Shown: positions 24,032 through 33,035, numbered from the stretch's first letter. The stretch is 64,000 nucleotides of DNA from Nocardioides immobilis (GCF_003515065.1 NZ_QXGH01000010.1:124001-188000); one strand, 5' to 3'. The notes: a model not told the origin generated them from the sequence alone. Numbers and translations are program-made.

Positions 24032-25288
24032 GTGACAACCCCGCAGCGCACCGACGTGCTGGTCGTGGGCGCGGGCCCGGCGGGCTCCGCGGCCGCGGCC
24101 TGGGCGGCGCGCCTGGGTGCGGACGTCGTACTCACGGACGCGGCGGTGTTTCCCCGCGACAAGACGTGTGGTGACGGGCTGACGCCCCGCGCGATCGGCG
24201 AGCTGGACCGACTGGGTCTGACCGACTGGGTGCGGGCGCACACCGTCAACCAGGGTTTGCGCGCGCACGGGTTCGGCCAGACCCTGCACCTGCCCTGGCC
24301 CGGTGGGCACCTGCCGGACTGGGGCAGCGCGATCGCGCGCACCGAGCTCGACGACTACCTCCGCACGACGGCGATCAAGGCGGGAGCCACCGGGATCGAC
24401 GGCGCCCGCGCGGTCGACGTCCGCATGGAGGGCGGCCGGGTCGCGGCCGTCGTCTTCGCACGCGGAGCGCGTGGTGGTGAGCGGTTCGAGATCGAGTGCG
24501 AACGACTCGTGGTCGCCGACGGCGTCCGCTCGCCGCTCGGCAAGGTCCTCGGCCGCGAGTGGCACCGCGACACCGTCTACGGCGTCGCCGGCCGCTGCTA
24601 CGTCTCCTCGACCAAGCCGGACGACCCCTGGATCAGCTCCCACCTGGAGCTGCGCGGCCAGGTGGGCGAGATCCTGTCCGGCTACGGGTGGATCTTCCCG
24701 CTCGGCAACGACGCCGGTGGGGTCAACCTCGGCGTCGGGACCCTGGCCACGGCCAAGCGGCCGGCCGACATCGCCATCAAGCCCCTGATGAAGTTCTACG
24801 CCGACGAGCGGCGCGAGGCGTTCGAGCTCGGCGACGAGCTGCGGATGCCGACGTCGGCGCTGCTGCCGATGGGCGGCGCGGTGTCGAACGTCGCCGGCCC
24901 CAACTGGGCACTGATCGGCGATGCGGCGGCATGCGTGAACCCGCTCAACGGCGAAGGCATCGACTACGGTCTCGAGACCGGTCGATGGGTGGCCGAGCTG
25001 ATGACCGAGCAGCCTCGGAGCGACCTCGGGATCGTCTGGCCGGCGGTGCTCCGGGAGCACTACGGCGAGTCGTTCTCGATCGCGCGCCGCCTCGCCGGGC
25101 TGGTGACCGTCCCCCGGCTGCTGCCCGCGCTCGGACCGGTCGGCATGCGGTCGGACCTGCTGATGACGCTGGCGCTGCGCTGGATGGGCAACCTGGTGAC
25201 CGACGAGGACCGCGACCGCGCGGCCCGGGTGTGGCGCTGGGCCGGCCGCCGGTCGCTGGCCCGCGACGCCCGGCCGCCGTTCGCCTGA
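24032..25288 (+). CDS. menJ: FAD-dependent geranylgeranyl reductase-family protein, MenJ-like menaquinone reductase
   Basis: Flavoprotein of the geranylgeranyl reductase family, closely matching the pattern of M. tuberculosis Rv0561c (MenJ), which saturates one isoprene unit of menaquinone. The 418 residues carry the dinucleotide motif GAGPAGS (about 13-19), CGDGLTPRAI (about 47-56), VADGVRSPLG and the second FAD motif GDAAACVNPLNGEGIDYGLETGR. GTG start at 24032 with GACAAT six bases upstream, suggesting a leaderless transcript. Substrate is inferred from the family. Confidence 0.88.
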   Translation: MTTPQRTDVLVVGAGPAGSAAAAWAARLGADVVLTDAAVFPRDKTCGDGLTPRAIGELDRLGLTDWVRAHTVNQGLRAHGFGQTLHLPWPGGHLPDWGSAIARTELDDYLRTTAIKAGATGIDGARAVDVRMEGGRVAAVVFARGARGGERFEIECERLVVADGVRSPLGKVLGREWHRDTVYGVAGRCYVSSTKPDDPWISSHLELRGQVGEILSGYGWIFPLGNDAGGVNLGVGTLATAKRPADIAIKPLMKFYADERREAFELGDELRMPTSALLPMGGAVSNVAGPNWALIGDAAACVNPLNGEGIDYGLETGRWVAELMTEQPRSDLGIVWPAVLREHYGESFSIARRLAGLVTVPRLLPALGPVGMRSDLLMTLALRWMGNLVTDEDRDRAARVWRWAGRRSLARDARPPFA

Positions 25289-25354
25289 GCTGCTCCGATG
25301 ACCGGTCGGCCGGGGAGCGGCTCCTCTAGGGTGGGCGTCGCTAGGAGGACGGGC

Positions 25355-26239
25355 ATGGGGCAGCAGGTGCAGCGGCTGGCGGCGTACGCCGTCATCGTCC
25401 GCGGTGACCGGATCCTGCTGACCCGCCTGGCCGAGCGGGTCACGAAGCACGAGCTCTGGACGCTGCCGGGCGGCGGGGTCGACCACGGCGAGGACCCGCA
25501 GGCCGCCGTCGTCCGGGAGATCTACGAGGAGACCGGCCTGCGGGCGGAGGTCGGCGACACCGCGCACGTCTTCTCGATGCACCTGTCCGACACCTGGCGC
25601 CGCGGCCGTCGCGTGGACGCGCACTCCGTGCGCATCGTGTACGACGGCTGGGTGGCTGCCGACTCGCCCGACCCGCGCGTCATGGAGATCGACGGCTCGA
25701 CGGCCGACGCCGCGTGGCAGCCGGTCGCTGCAGTGCTCGACGGTTCGCTGCCGACCGTCAGCCTGGTGACCGAGGCCCTCGCGGTGCTCCAGCCGCACCG
25801 GCGGCAGCGGATCGCGGCGTACGCCTATGTCGAGCGCGACGGCGCCCTGCTGCTGACCCGCAACTCGGCGCTCGGGCCGCACCCCGGGGTCTGGACGCTC
25901 CCCGGCGGCGGCGTCGACCACGGCGAGTCGCCGGCGGCCACCGTGCTGCGCGAGCTGCACGAGGAGTGCGGCCTCGCCGGCGAGCTGGGCGACCTGCTCA
26001 CCGTCGACGACCACCACTTCACCGGCACCGCACCGAACGGCCGGCACGAGGACTTCCACGCGATCCGGATCGTCTATCGGGTGAGTGTCCCGACGGGCAC
26101 CCAGCCGCGAGTCGTCGAGGTCGACGGCACGACGGATGCGGTCGCCTGGGTGCCGCTCGCCGAGATCGCGGCCGACGAGGCGTCGTACAGCAGCCTGGTG
26201 CGCGCGGCGATCGTGGCGGCTGGCCGACCGCTAGGTTGA
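25355..26239 (+). CDS. Tandem Nudix hydrolase
   Basis: 294-residue protein made of two complete Nudix domains. The first box is GGVDHGEDPQAAVVREIYEE (about 39-58); the second is GGVDHGESPAATVLRELHEE (about 185-204). Both keep the catalytic REUxEE glutamates. Such enzymes hydrolyse nucleoside-diphosphate-X compounds; the substrate is unknown. The ATG at 25355 is chosen because AGGAGG lies at 25343-25348; the open frame runs back to 25298 without a ribosome site. The strong similarity of the two halves points to an internal duplication. Confidence 0.88.
   Translation: MGQQVQRLAAYAVIVRGDRILLTRLAERVTKHELWTLPGGGVDHGEDPQAAVVREIYEETGLRAEVGDTAHVFSMHLSDTWRRGRRVDAHSVRIVYDGWVAADSPDPRVMEIDGSTADAAWQPVAAVLDGSLPTVSLVTEALAVLQPHRRQRIAAYAYVERDGALLLTRNSALGPHPGVWTLPGGGVDHGESPAATVLRELHEECGLAGELGDLLTVDDHHFTGTAPNGRHEDFHAIRIVYRVSVPTGTQPRVVEVDGTTDAVAWVPLAEIAADEASYSSLVRAAIVAAGRPLG
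26232..26237 (+). promoter_or_regulatory. -10 box (TAGGTT) for a leaderless transcript
   Basis: TAGGTT ends six bases before the GTG start at 26244 and overlaps the end of the Nudix gene. A transcript starting at or next to the GTG is expected. No convincing -35 was seen. Confidence 0.5.
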
Positions 26240-26243
26240 GCGA

Positions 26244-27530
26244 GTGAGTCTCGACCACCGCGAATCGATCTTCACCTATGCGGCGCCGGCCCTGAAGTTC
26301 GGGCGCGGGGCGTCCCGCGAGTTCGGCTACGACCTGGCGACCTGGGGAGCGCGGCGCGTGCTGCTGGTGACGGATCCCGGCGTCGCCGCTGCGGGGCACC
26401 CGGCCACGGTGGCGGAGGGCCTGGTGAAGCACGGCCTCGCCGTCACGACGTACGACGAGACCCATGTCGAGCCGACCGATGCGTCGCTGACGCACGCGGT
26501 GGAGTTCGCCCGGGCCGAGGGCCCCTTCGACGCGGTGGTGGCGGTCGGAGGTGGCTCGTCGATCGACACCGCCAAGGCGGTGGCGCTGCTCGTGTCCAAC
26601 CCCGGCGACCTGATGGACTACATCAACGCACCGGTCGGGAAGGCGCGGGCCCCGCGGCAGCCGTTGCTGCCGCTGGTGGCGGTGCCGACGACGACCGGCA
26701 CCGGCAGCGAGAGCACCACCATCTGCGTGATGGACGTGCTCGCGCTCAAGGTCAAGACCGGCATCAGCCACCCGGCCCTCCGGCCACGGCTCGCGGTCGT
26801 CGACCCCGACCTGAGCGCCACCCAGCCCTCCGGCGTGACCGCCGCAGCAGGGATGGACATCCTCTGCCACGCGCTCGAGAGCTACACCGCCCGCTGGTAC
26901 GCCGACTTCGACGCCAAGACCCCCGAGCAGCGGGTGCCCTACTGCGGCGCCAACCCGATCGCCGACCTCTGGTCGGAGCGGGCCCTGGGCATGCTGGCCG
27001 GTGCGTTCCGCTCGGCCGTCGGCACGTCGAGCGACCACCGGATGGCGCCGGACGTGGCCGAGCAGATGGCGCTGGCAGCGACCTTCGCGGGCCTCGGGTT
27101 CGGCAACGCCGGCGTCCACATCCCGCACGCCAACGCCTACCCGATCGCGGGCCGGGTGCGCGACTTCCGCCCGGCCGGGTATCCCGACGCGGAGCCGATC
27201 GTGCCGCACGGGATGGCGGTCGCGCTCACGGCGCCGGAGGCGTTCCGGTTCACGTTCGACGCCGCGCCCGAGCGGCACCTGCGGGCCGCCCGGCTGCTCG
27301 ACCCGGCGGCCGAGGGGACCGGGCCGGACGTGCTGCCCCGCACGCTCGCGGCGCTGATGCTCGACATCGGGCTGCCCAACGGCCTCGAGGAGGTCGGCTA
27401 CGGCGAGGCCGACGTCGACGACCTGGTGGAGGGCGCGGTCCAGCAGCAGCGACTGCTCGCCACCGCCCCCAAGGCTGTCACCGCCGACGACCTCGCGGGG
27501 ATCATCGGCGCCTCGCTGCGCAACTGGTGA
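26244..27530 (+). CDS. Iron-containing alcohol dehydrogenase, hydroxyacid-oxoacid transhydrogenase (HOT/ADHFE1) type
   Basis: 428-residue group III dehydrogenase whose sequence follows the ADHFE1/HOT family, enzymes that couple oxidation of a hydroxy acid to reduction of 2-oxoglutarate. Seen are the nucleotide loop VAVGGGSSIDTAKA (about 94-107), PTTTGTGSEST (about 149-159), and the metal ligands in GMDILCHALESY and VPHGMAVAL. GTG start, four bases after the Nudix stop, but with its own -10 box. Exact substrate pair is inferred. Confidence 0.82.
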   Translation: MSLDHRESIFTYAAPALKFGRGASREFGYDLATWGARRVLLVTDPGVAAAGHPATVAEGLVKHGLAVTTYDETHVEPTDASLTHAVEFARAEGPFDAVVAVGGGSSIDTAKAVALLVSNPGDLMDYINAPVGKARAPRQPLLPLVAVPTTTGTGSESTTICVMDVLALKVKTGISHPALRPRLAVVDPDLSATQPSGVTAAAGMDILCHALESYTARWYADFDAKTPEQRVPYCGANPIADLWSERALGMLAGAFRSAVGTSSDHRMAPDVAEQMALAATFAGLGFGNAGVHIPHANAYPIAGRVRDFRPAGYPDAEPIVPHGMAVALTAPEAFRFTFDAAPERHLRAARLLDPAAEGTGPDVLPRTLAALMLDIGLPNGLEEVGYGEADVDDLVEGAVQQQRLLATAPKAVTADDLAGIIGASLRNW

Positions 27531-27580
27531 CAGTCTCTCGGCCGATCCGCCGATCCCTGAGTTTTTCTTCTGGATCCGGG

Positions 27581-27607
27581 GCAACCTCGACGCGTGACAG
27601 GCGTCAA
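27581..27607 (+). promoter_or_regulatory. Predicted ECF-type promoter of the sigma factor gene
   Basis: GCAACC (27581-27586), a 15-bp spacer and CGTCAA (27602-27607). This matches the general ECF pattern (AAC in -35, CGTC in -10), so the sigma factor probably activates its own gene. Confidence 0.6.
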
Positions 27608-27649
27608 TAGGGGTGTCGGGGTTGTGCAGTGAGCAGACGAGGGGTCCCC

Positions 27650-28174
27650 ATGCGGAGGCTGGCGGTGGTCGGGGACGTCGCGACGACCCCTGAGCAGCTC
27701 GCCGCCGACCTGTACGCCGCCCACCGGCTCAGCCTGGTGCGGCTGGCGGTGCTGCTCGTCGACGACATCGCGGCAGCCGAGGACGTCGTCCACGACGTGT
27801 TCGCCAGCCTGCTGACCGGTGGCAAGCAGCTCCGCGACCCGGACGCAGCCGTCGGCTATCTCAGGCGCGGCGTCGTGAACCGGGCCCGCTCGGCACTCCG
27901 GCGTCGTCGTACGGCCCGGGCCTACACGCCGCCCGAGGACGCGTCCCGCGCCGGGCCCGACGACCTGGCGGTGCTCAGCGAGGAGCACCGCGAGGTGTGC
28001 GCGGCCCTGCAGACCCTGCCCACGCGGCAGCGTGAGGTGCTGGTGCTGCGCTACTACAGCGACCTGTCGGAGATCCAGATCGCCGACGCCCTCGGGATCT
28101 CCCGAGGCACCGTCAAGTCGACCGCGAGCCGCGCGCTCGCGGCCCTGGAGAAGAAGCTGGAGGGTCAGCGATGA
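27650..28174 (+). CDS. ECF RNA polymerase sigma factor, SigE-like family
   Basis: 174-residue ECF sigma factor. Region 2 is around LAADLYAAHRLSLVRLAVLLVDD and AAEDVVHDVFASLL; region 4 is LPTRQREVLVLRYYSDLSEIQIADALGIS with helix-turn-helix RGTVKSTASRALAAL. The ATG at 27650 has GAGGGG just upstream; a GTG at 27629 is the alternative start. The stop overlaps the next gene (ATGA), a membrane protein that is probably its partner. Confidence 0.87.
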   Translation: MRRLAVVGDVATTPEQLAADLYAAHRLSLVRLAVLLVDDIAAAEDVVHDVFASLLTGGKQLRDPDAAVGYLRRGVVNRARSALRRRRTARAYTPPEDASRAGPDDLAVLSEEHREVCAALQTLPTRQREVLVLRYYSDLSEIQIADALGISRGTVKSTASRALAALEKKLEGQR

Positions 28175-29649
28175 GCGACATCGAACAGCGTCTTCGCAGT
28201 GCCCTGGAAGCACGCGCCGCACTGGTGCAGCCCGAGGACCTCACCCTCAACCCGGTCCTCGAGCCGACCGAGCCCGAGACCGGCCCGTGGTGGCAACGCC
28301 CCGGCTCCTACCTGTTCGTGGCCGCGGTCGCGCTGATCGTGATCGCGCTGCCGCTGCTCGCCCTCGCCAACACCATGGACGACGACGGGAAGCGCGATGA
28401 GGACCAGGTCGCGCCCAGCCCGACGGACCCGACCACGATGACCGACCCGGTGCCGATGGAGATCGACAAGGGCGCCGCCGACGTCGACGGGGATGGGACC
28501 AAGGACTCCATCCGGGTCGTCGAGCTGGACAGCGGCGCGGAGCCGAGCCCGCGCAGCGCGATCGAGGTCGACCTCTCGTCCACCGGGGAGACGGTCAGCT
28601 ACCGGTACCCGAGGTTGGGCACCCTCGAGCTCGCCGAGGCCGCCGACGTCGACGGCCGGCGCGGCCTGGAGGTCTTCGCGGTCCTCGAGCCGACGTCGAA
28701 GGACCTGCACCGCAGCGCTCCGAGCGTGATCAGCCTCCGGGACGGCGAGCTGACGGAGATCCTCGACGAGGACTTCGGCACCGGCTACTGGTGGGTGGGC
28801 GAGGGCGCCCAGCTGTGGTGGTGGCAGAGCGAGGACGAGTGGCCGGCCGGCACCGCGACGATCGGTCCGGTCGAGGCGACCAGCTTCCGTCACGGCGACC
28901 GCCTCCAGCCCGTCGGCGAGGGCTCCTGGTGTGTCGACCCCACCGTCCCCGACGACCTGCAGCAGTGCGGCGGAGGCGAGCCGCCGAACTCCACCGGCAC
29001 CGACGGCGGCACGACGGGCGAGCCCGAGGCCGACCCGTGGTGGGAGGAACACCCGGAGGGCCTGCCGTCGACCTGGGCGGTCGAGGGCGAGTACGGCGGC
29101 GGCGCCACCGGCGACCTCGACGGCAACGGCTCGACCGACACCGCGTCGGTGGCCGGCTCGGAAGTCCGGGTCGACCTCGGTGACGAGGTCCTCACCGCCG
29201 CGATCGACGGTGCGAACCCCGCCCTCGAGGGCGTCGTGGCCCTGGACGGCTCGGCCACCCCGGTCGTCCTCGGCCACACGACCGAGGGCGCGGCCGGTAC
29301 GACGTACGTCACCTGGTTCGCGTTCGCCGTCATCGACGGCGAGCTGGTCCGGCTGAACAAGGCCCCGCTGGGCCCGCCGTTCGACTCCATCTACAGCAAC
29401 CTGACGACGGAGGAGGGGGGGCACCCGACCGTGCGGACCTGGGTCGCCGGCGACAACGCGCTCTACGGCATGGACTACCTCGACCGGTTGCTCGTCGAGG
29501 GCCCGGACGACGCGGAGGTCTGGGCCTACGAGGTGCGGGTCCGGACCTGGTACGTCGACGGGACGACGCTGCGCGCGACGGTCCCGGTGCACGGCTGTGT
29601 CGCACCCGACATCGGCAGGGAATTCTACCAGTGCCCCGACGGGTTGTGA
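28171..29649 (+). CDS. Membrane-anchored protein with VCBS/FG-GAP-like repeats, probable sigma-factor partner
   Basis: 492-residue protein. The N-terminal 45 residues are cytoplasmic, a membrane segment lies at about 47-67, and the rest is extracellular. Two Asp-rich loops of the calcium-binding FG-GAP/VCBS kind (DVDGDGTKDSIRV near 107 and DLDGNGSTDTASV near 315) begin two similar halves joined by a Pro/Thr/Gly linker. No zinc-binding anti-sigma motif was found in the short cytoplasmic part. Coupling by ATGA to the ECF gene suggests regulation of, or sensing for, that sigma factor. Confidence 0.72.
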   Translation: MSDIEQRLRSALEARAALVQPEDLTLNPVLEPTEPETGPWWQRPGSYLFVAAVALIVIALPLLALANTMDDDGKRDEDQVAPSPTDPTTMTDPVPMEIDKGAADVDGDGTKDSIRVVELDSGAEPSPRSAIEVDLSSTGETVSYRYPRLGTLELAEAADVDGRRGLEVFAVLEPTSKDLHRSAPSVISLRDGELTEILDEDFGTGYWWVGEGAQLWWWQSEDEWPAGTATIGPVEATSFRHGDRLQPVGEGSWCVDPTVPDDLQQCGGGEPPNSTGTDGGTTGEPEADPWWEEHPEGLPSTWAVEGEYGGGATGDLDGNGSTDTASVAGSEVRVDLGDEVLTAAIDGANPALEGVVALDGSATPVVLGHTTEGAAGTTYVTWFAFAVIDGELVRLNKAPLGPPFDSIYSNLTTEEGGHPTVRTWVAGDNALYGMDYLDRLLVEGPDDAEVWAYEVRVRTWYVDGTTLRATVPVHGCVAPDIGREFYQCPDGL

Positions 29650-29661
29650 GTGAGCGACCAC

Positions 29662-29667
29662 TAGATT
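29662..29667 (+). promoter_or_regulatory. -10 box (TAGATT) for a leaderless transcript
   Basis: TAGATT lies in the 24-base gap after the membrane protein gene and ends six bases before the GTG at 29674, the spacing expected for a leaderless mRNA. Confidence 0.5.
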
Positions 29668-29673
29668 GAGCGG

Positions 29674-32430
29674 GTGAGCGAAGCCCGGGACCTGGTTGCC
29701 GCACTGGCAGCCCGAGGTGTCGACGCCGACGACTCGGCCCTCACCCGCGCGCTCTACTCCTCCGACGCCTCGCTCTACCGCGTCGTCCCGGCGGCGGTCG
29801 CACGGCCGCGGCACCGCGACGAGCTGGAGGCGGTGCTCGAGGTGGCGGCGGTCGCCGGGTCGACGGTCACCATGCGCGGTGCCGGTACGTCGATCGCGGG
29901 CAACGCGGTCGGACCGGGCATCGTCGTCGACACCCGCCGGCTGGACCGGGTGCTGGCGATCGACCCCGACGCCCGGACGGCACGGGTCGAGCCGGGCATC
30001 GTCCATGCCCAACTTCAACGAGCGGCGGCGGCAATACCGTCGGGCGCCCTCCGCTACGGGCCGGACCCCTCCACGCACACCCGCTGCACCATCGGCGGCA
30101 TGGTCGGCAACAACGCCTGCGGCTCGCGGGCGCTGGGCTACGGGCGGACCGCCGACACGATCGTCGACGCCGACGTGATCTGGGGCGACCGGACCGCGGC
30201 GCCCGGTGAGATCGAGGCGCGGCTCGCGGCGGTGGTGGCCGCGGAGCTCGCGCACGTGCGGACGTCCTTCGGTCGCTTCACCCGTCAGGTGTCGGGCTAC
30301 TCGCTGGAGCACCTGCTGCCCGAGCAGCTGTCGGTGCCGCGGTTCTTCGCCGGGTCCGAGGGCACGCTCGGGCTGCTGCGCGAGGTCACGATGTCGCTGG
30401 TGGCCGAGGAGGAGCGGGACCTGCTGGTGCTCGGCTACCCGTCGATGGTCGAGGCGGCGGACGCGGTGCCTGCCGTCCTCGGCGCGGTGGGTGCCGGGGC
30501 GCGACTGATCGCGTGCGAGGGGCTCGACGCCCGGATCGTCGACCTGGTGCGCGCCCGGGGTGGTGCGGTGCCCGACCTGCCGCGGGGGAGTGGCTGGCTG
30601 TTCGTCGAGGTCGCCGGGCCCGAGCGGGCCGCTGCGCTCACGTCGGTGCTGGCGGCCGCGGGTGCCCTGGACTCGCGGGTCGTGGGTTCGCCCGCTGAGG
30701 CGGTGTCGCTGTGGCGGATCCGTGAGGACGGCGCGGGGCTGGCTGCGCGCAGCCTGTCGCGGCCGGCGTACTCCGGCTGGGAGGACGCTGCCGTCCCGCC
30801 CGAGCACCTCGGCGCCTGGCTGAGGGACTTCGACGCCCTGCTGCGTGAGCACCGGCTCGACGGTGTGCCGTACGGCCACTTCGGTGACGGCTGCGTGCAC
30901 GTGCGGATCGACTTCGACTTCTCCGGCGGCCCGAGCGCGTTCCGCGAGTTCCTGGTCGCGTGCGCCGAGCGGCTGCGCGAGCACGGCGGATCGCTGTCGG
31001 GCGAGCACGGCGACGGCCGGGCGCGGTCCGAGCTGCTGCCGATCATGTACGACGACACCTCCCTCGCGCTCTTCGCCGCCGTGAAGCACGCGTGCGACCC
31101 GGCCGGGCTGCTCAACCCCGGCGTGCTGGTCGACCCGGCGCCGTTCGACGCCGACCTGCGCCCGGTCCGCCCGGTGACCTCCGTCGCGTCGGTCCTGACG
31201 CTGGCGCACGACGGCGGCTCGCTCGGTGCGGCCGCCCATCGCTGCACGGGCGTCGGCAAGTGCGTCGCGCCGACGCCGGTCGGCGTCATGTGCCCGTCGT
31301 TCGTCGCGACCGGCGACGAGAAGGACTCCACCCGCGGCCGCGCGCGGGTGCTCCAGGAGGCGCTGACCGGCGGTCTGCCGGGCGGGCTCGCCGACCCGGC
31401 CGTGCACGAGGCGCTCGACCTTTGCCTGTCCTGCAAGGGCTGTTCGTCCGACTGCCCGACCGGCGTCGACATGGCGTCCTACAAGTCCGAGGCGCTCCAG
31501 CAGACGTACGCCGGCAAGCGCCGACCGCGCTCCCACTACTTCCTCGGACGCCTGCCCCGGTGGGCGCGGTTGGGCGCTCCGGTCGCGCGCCTCAACAACG
31601 CCGGGCTCCGGGTCGGTCCGCTCGCGTCGATGGCGAAGGCGATGGCAGGGGTGGACAAGCGTCGGTCCCTGCCGACCTTCGCCTCGCCCACGCTGAAGAA
31701 GGCCGTGGGCAGGGGGTCTGGCGACCCCGACGTCTGGGTGTGGGCCGACACGTTCACCGACTACTTCCGCACCGGGCCCGGGCTGGCGGCGATCGGCTAC
31801 CTCGAGAGCGCCGGCCTCACGGTCCGCGTGATCGAGGAGCAGGCGTGCTGCGCGCTGCCGTGGATCACGACCGGTCAGCTCGACGCCGCGCGGAAGATCG
31901 TCGGGAAGGCGGTGGGCGCGCTCGCGCCGTACGTCGACTCGGGCGTGCCCGTCGTCGCGTTCGAGCCGTCCTGCCTGGCAGCGCTGCGCTCGGACGCCGC
32001 CGAGCTGGTGAGCGACCCGGCAGCAGGTCGGGTCGGCGCCGGGGTGCTGACCTTGGCCGAGCTGGTGACCCGGCTCGACCTGCCCCTGCCCGACCTCAGC
32101 GGGGTCAGCATCGTGGCGCAGCCGCACTGCCACCACTCCTCGGTGCTCGGCTGGGCCACCGACCGGACGCTGCTCGAGCGCGCTGGCGCGACTGTCACCG
32201 TCGTGCCCGGCTGTTGCGGGCTGGCCGGCAACTGGGGCGTCGAGAAGGGTCACTACGAGACCTCCGTCGCGATCGCCGAGTCCCACCTGCTGCCGGCGGT
32301 GCGGGCGGCGCGCGCGGCCGACCCCGAGACCGTCGTACTCGCCGACGGCCTGTCGTGCGCGCTCCAGCTCGAGGACCTCGAGGGGGTCACCGCGCTGCAC
32401 CTCGCCGAGCTGCTGGGTGGTAGCAGGTGA
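29674..32430 (+). CDS. FAD- and Fe-S-containing 2-hydroxyacid dehydrogenase (D-lactate/D-2-hydroxyglutarate type)
   Basis: 918-residue fusion enzyme like bacterial YdiJ and Dld-type dehydrogenases. Residues about 35-170 are the FAD-binding PCMH domain (MRGAGTSIAGNAVGPGIV, GGMVGNNACGSRALGYGR). About 200-480 is the cap/FAD-oxidase C-domain (GHFGDGCVHVRIDFDF, SGEHGDGRARS). Cysteine clusters for two 4Fe-4S centres follow (CTGVGKCVAP..MCPS; CLSCKGCSSDCPTG). The C-terminus has CCG-type cysteine motifs (CCALPW, CCGLAGNWG). It would pass electrons to the quinone pool; substrate not certain. Confidence 0.85.
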   Translation: MSEARDLVAALAARGVDADDSALTRALYSSDASLYRVVPAAVARPRHRDELEAVLEVAAVAGSTVTMRGAGTSIAGNAVGPGIVVDTRRLDRVLAIDPDARTARVEPGIVHAQLQRAAAAIPSGALRYGPDPSTHTRCTIGGMVGNNACGSRALGYGRTADTIVDADVIWGDRTAAPGEIEARLAAVVAAELAHVRTSFGRFTRQVSGYSLEHLLPEQLSVPRFFAGSEGTLGLLREVTMSLVAEEERDLLVLGYPSMVEAADAVPAVLGAVGAGARLIACEGLDARIVDLVRARGGAVPDLPRGSGWLFVEVAGPERAAALTSVLAAAGALDSRVVGSPAEAVSLWRIREDGAGLAARSLSRPAYSGWEDAAVPPEHLGAWLRDFDALLREHRLDGVPYGHFGDGCVHVRIDFDFSGGPSAFREFLVACAERLREHGGSLSGEHGDGRARSELLPIMYDDTSLALFAAVKHACDPAGLLNPGVLVDPAPFDADLRPVRPVTSVASVLTLAHDGGSLGAAAHRCTGVGKCVAPTPVGVMCPSFVATGDEKDSTRGRARVLQEALTGGLPGGLADPAVHEALDLCLSCKGCSSDCPTGVDMASYKSEALQQTYAGKRRPRSHYFLGRLPRWARLGAPVARLNNAGLRVGPLASMAKAMAGVDKRRSLPTFASPTLKKAVGRGSGDPDVWVWADTFTDYFRTGPGLAAIGYLESAGLTVRVIEEQACCALPWITTGQLDAARKIVGKAVGALAPYVDSGVPVVAFEPSCLAALRSDAAELVSDPAAGRVGAGVLTLAELVTRLDLPLPDLSGVSIVAQPHCHHSSVLGWATDRTLLERAGATVTVVPGCCGLAGNWGVEKGHYETSVAIAESHLLPAVRAARAADPETVVLADGLSCALQLEDLEGVTALHLAELLGGSR

Positions 32431-32445
32431 TACCGCGAGGTATCA
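32428..32445 (+). promoter_or_regulatory. Operator palindrome of the Doc toxin-antitoxin operon
   Basis: Perfect inverted repeat TGATACC-gcga-GGTATCA, overlapping the stop of the dehydrogenase gene. It covers the predicted -10 box TATCAT (32441-32446), which ends six bases before the antitoxin ATG. Binding by the antitoxin here would block initiation, the usual autoregulation of toxin-antitoxin operons. Confidence 0.65.
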
Positions 32446-32452
32446 TCACATC

Positions 32453-32653
32453 ATGGCGATGACGCTGCGACTGACGGACGAGCAGACCGCCGCGCTGCGC
32501 GCGACCGCGGACCGCGAGGGCAGGTCGATGCACGAGACGGTCGTCCGGGCCATCGCCGAGTACGTCGCCAAGCGCGGCGAGAAGCGCGATGCCCTCATCA
32601 AGCGGATCCTCGAGGAGGACCGCGAGGCCCTCGACCGCCTCGGCTCGGTCTAG
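32453..32653 (+). CDS. Ribbon-helix-helix antitoxin (CopG-like)
   Basis: 66-residue DNA-binding protein. The N-terminus MTLRLTDEQTAALRATADREG followed by SMHETVVRAIAEYVAKRG has the ribbon-helix-helix layout of Arc/CopG proteins; the charged C-terminus (about 45-66) is expected to neutralise the toxin. ATG at 32453; the frame is open upstream to 32417 but the promoter and operator lie between. The toxin gene begins three bases after its stop. Confidence 0.82.
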   Translation: MAMTLRLTDEQTAALRATADREGRSMHETVVRAIAEYVAKRGEKRDALIKRILEEDREALDRLGSV

Positions 32654-32656
32654 CGC

Positions 32657-33034
32657 GTGACCGAGTACCTCCGGCTTGACGACCTCCTCGCGATCGAGAC
32701 GGCTCTCGGCTCTCCGGGCGTGCGCGACGTCGGCCTCCTCGAGTCCGCGCTGGCCCGACCGCAGGCGACCGTGTTCGGCGACGACGCGTATCCGACTCTG
32801 GCGCTGAAGGCCGCGGCGTTGGTGCACTCGATCGTCACCAACCACGCGCTGGTCGACGGCAACAAGCGGCTCGGCCTCGTCGCGCTCCGGCTGTTCGTCG
32901 GCTTGAACGACCACGACATCGTCGCTACCCAGGACGAGAAGTTCGACCTCATCATGGCGATCGCGGGGGGTGACCTGCGCGACGTCGAGGACATCGCTGA
33001 TCGAGTCCGTTCGTTCCTGGTCCCGGTCGAGTGA
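32657..33034 (+). CDS. doc: Doc-family (Fic/DOC) toxin
   Basis: 125-residue Fic/Doc-fold protein. The active-site motif HALVDGNKR is at 63-71 (family pattern HxFxD/NxNKR, with Leu for Phe as is common in actinobacterial members). Phage P1 Doc phosphorylates elongation factor Tu; the same activity is plausible here. GTG start at 32657. The partner antitoxin is ribbon-helix-helix, not the Phd type of the P1 system. Confidence 0.87.
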   Translation: MTEYLRLDDLLAIETALGSPGVRDVGLLESALARPQATVFGDDAYPTLALKAAALVHSIVTNHALVDGNKRLGLVALRLFVGLNDHDIVATQDEKFDLIMAIAGGDLRDVEDIADRVRSFLVPVE

Positions 33035-33035
33035 A

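Noticed and set aside
28165..32400. 1411-codon minus-strand open frame
   Set aside because: It spans two real plus-strand genes and encodes only low-complexity residues; it is a codon-bias shadow.
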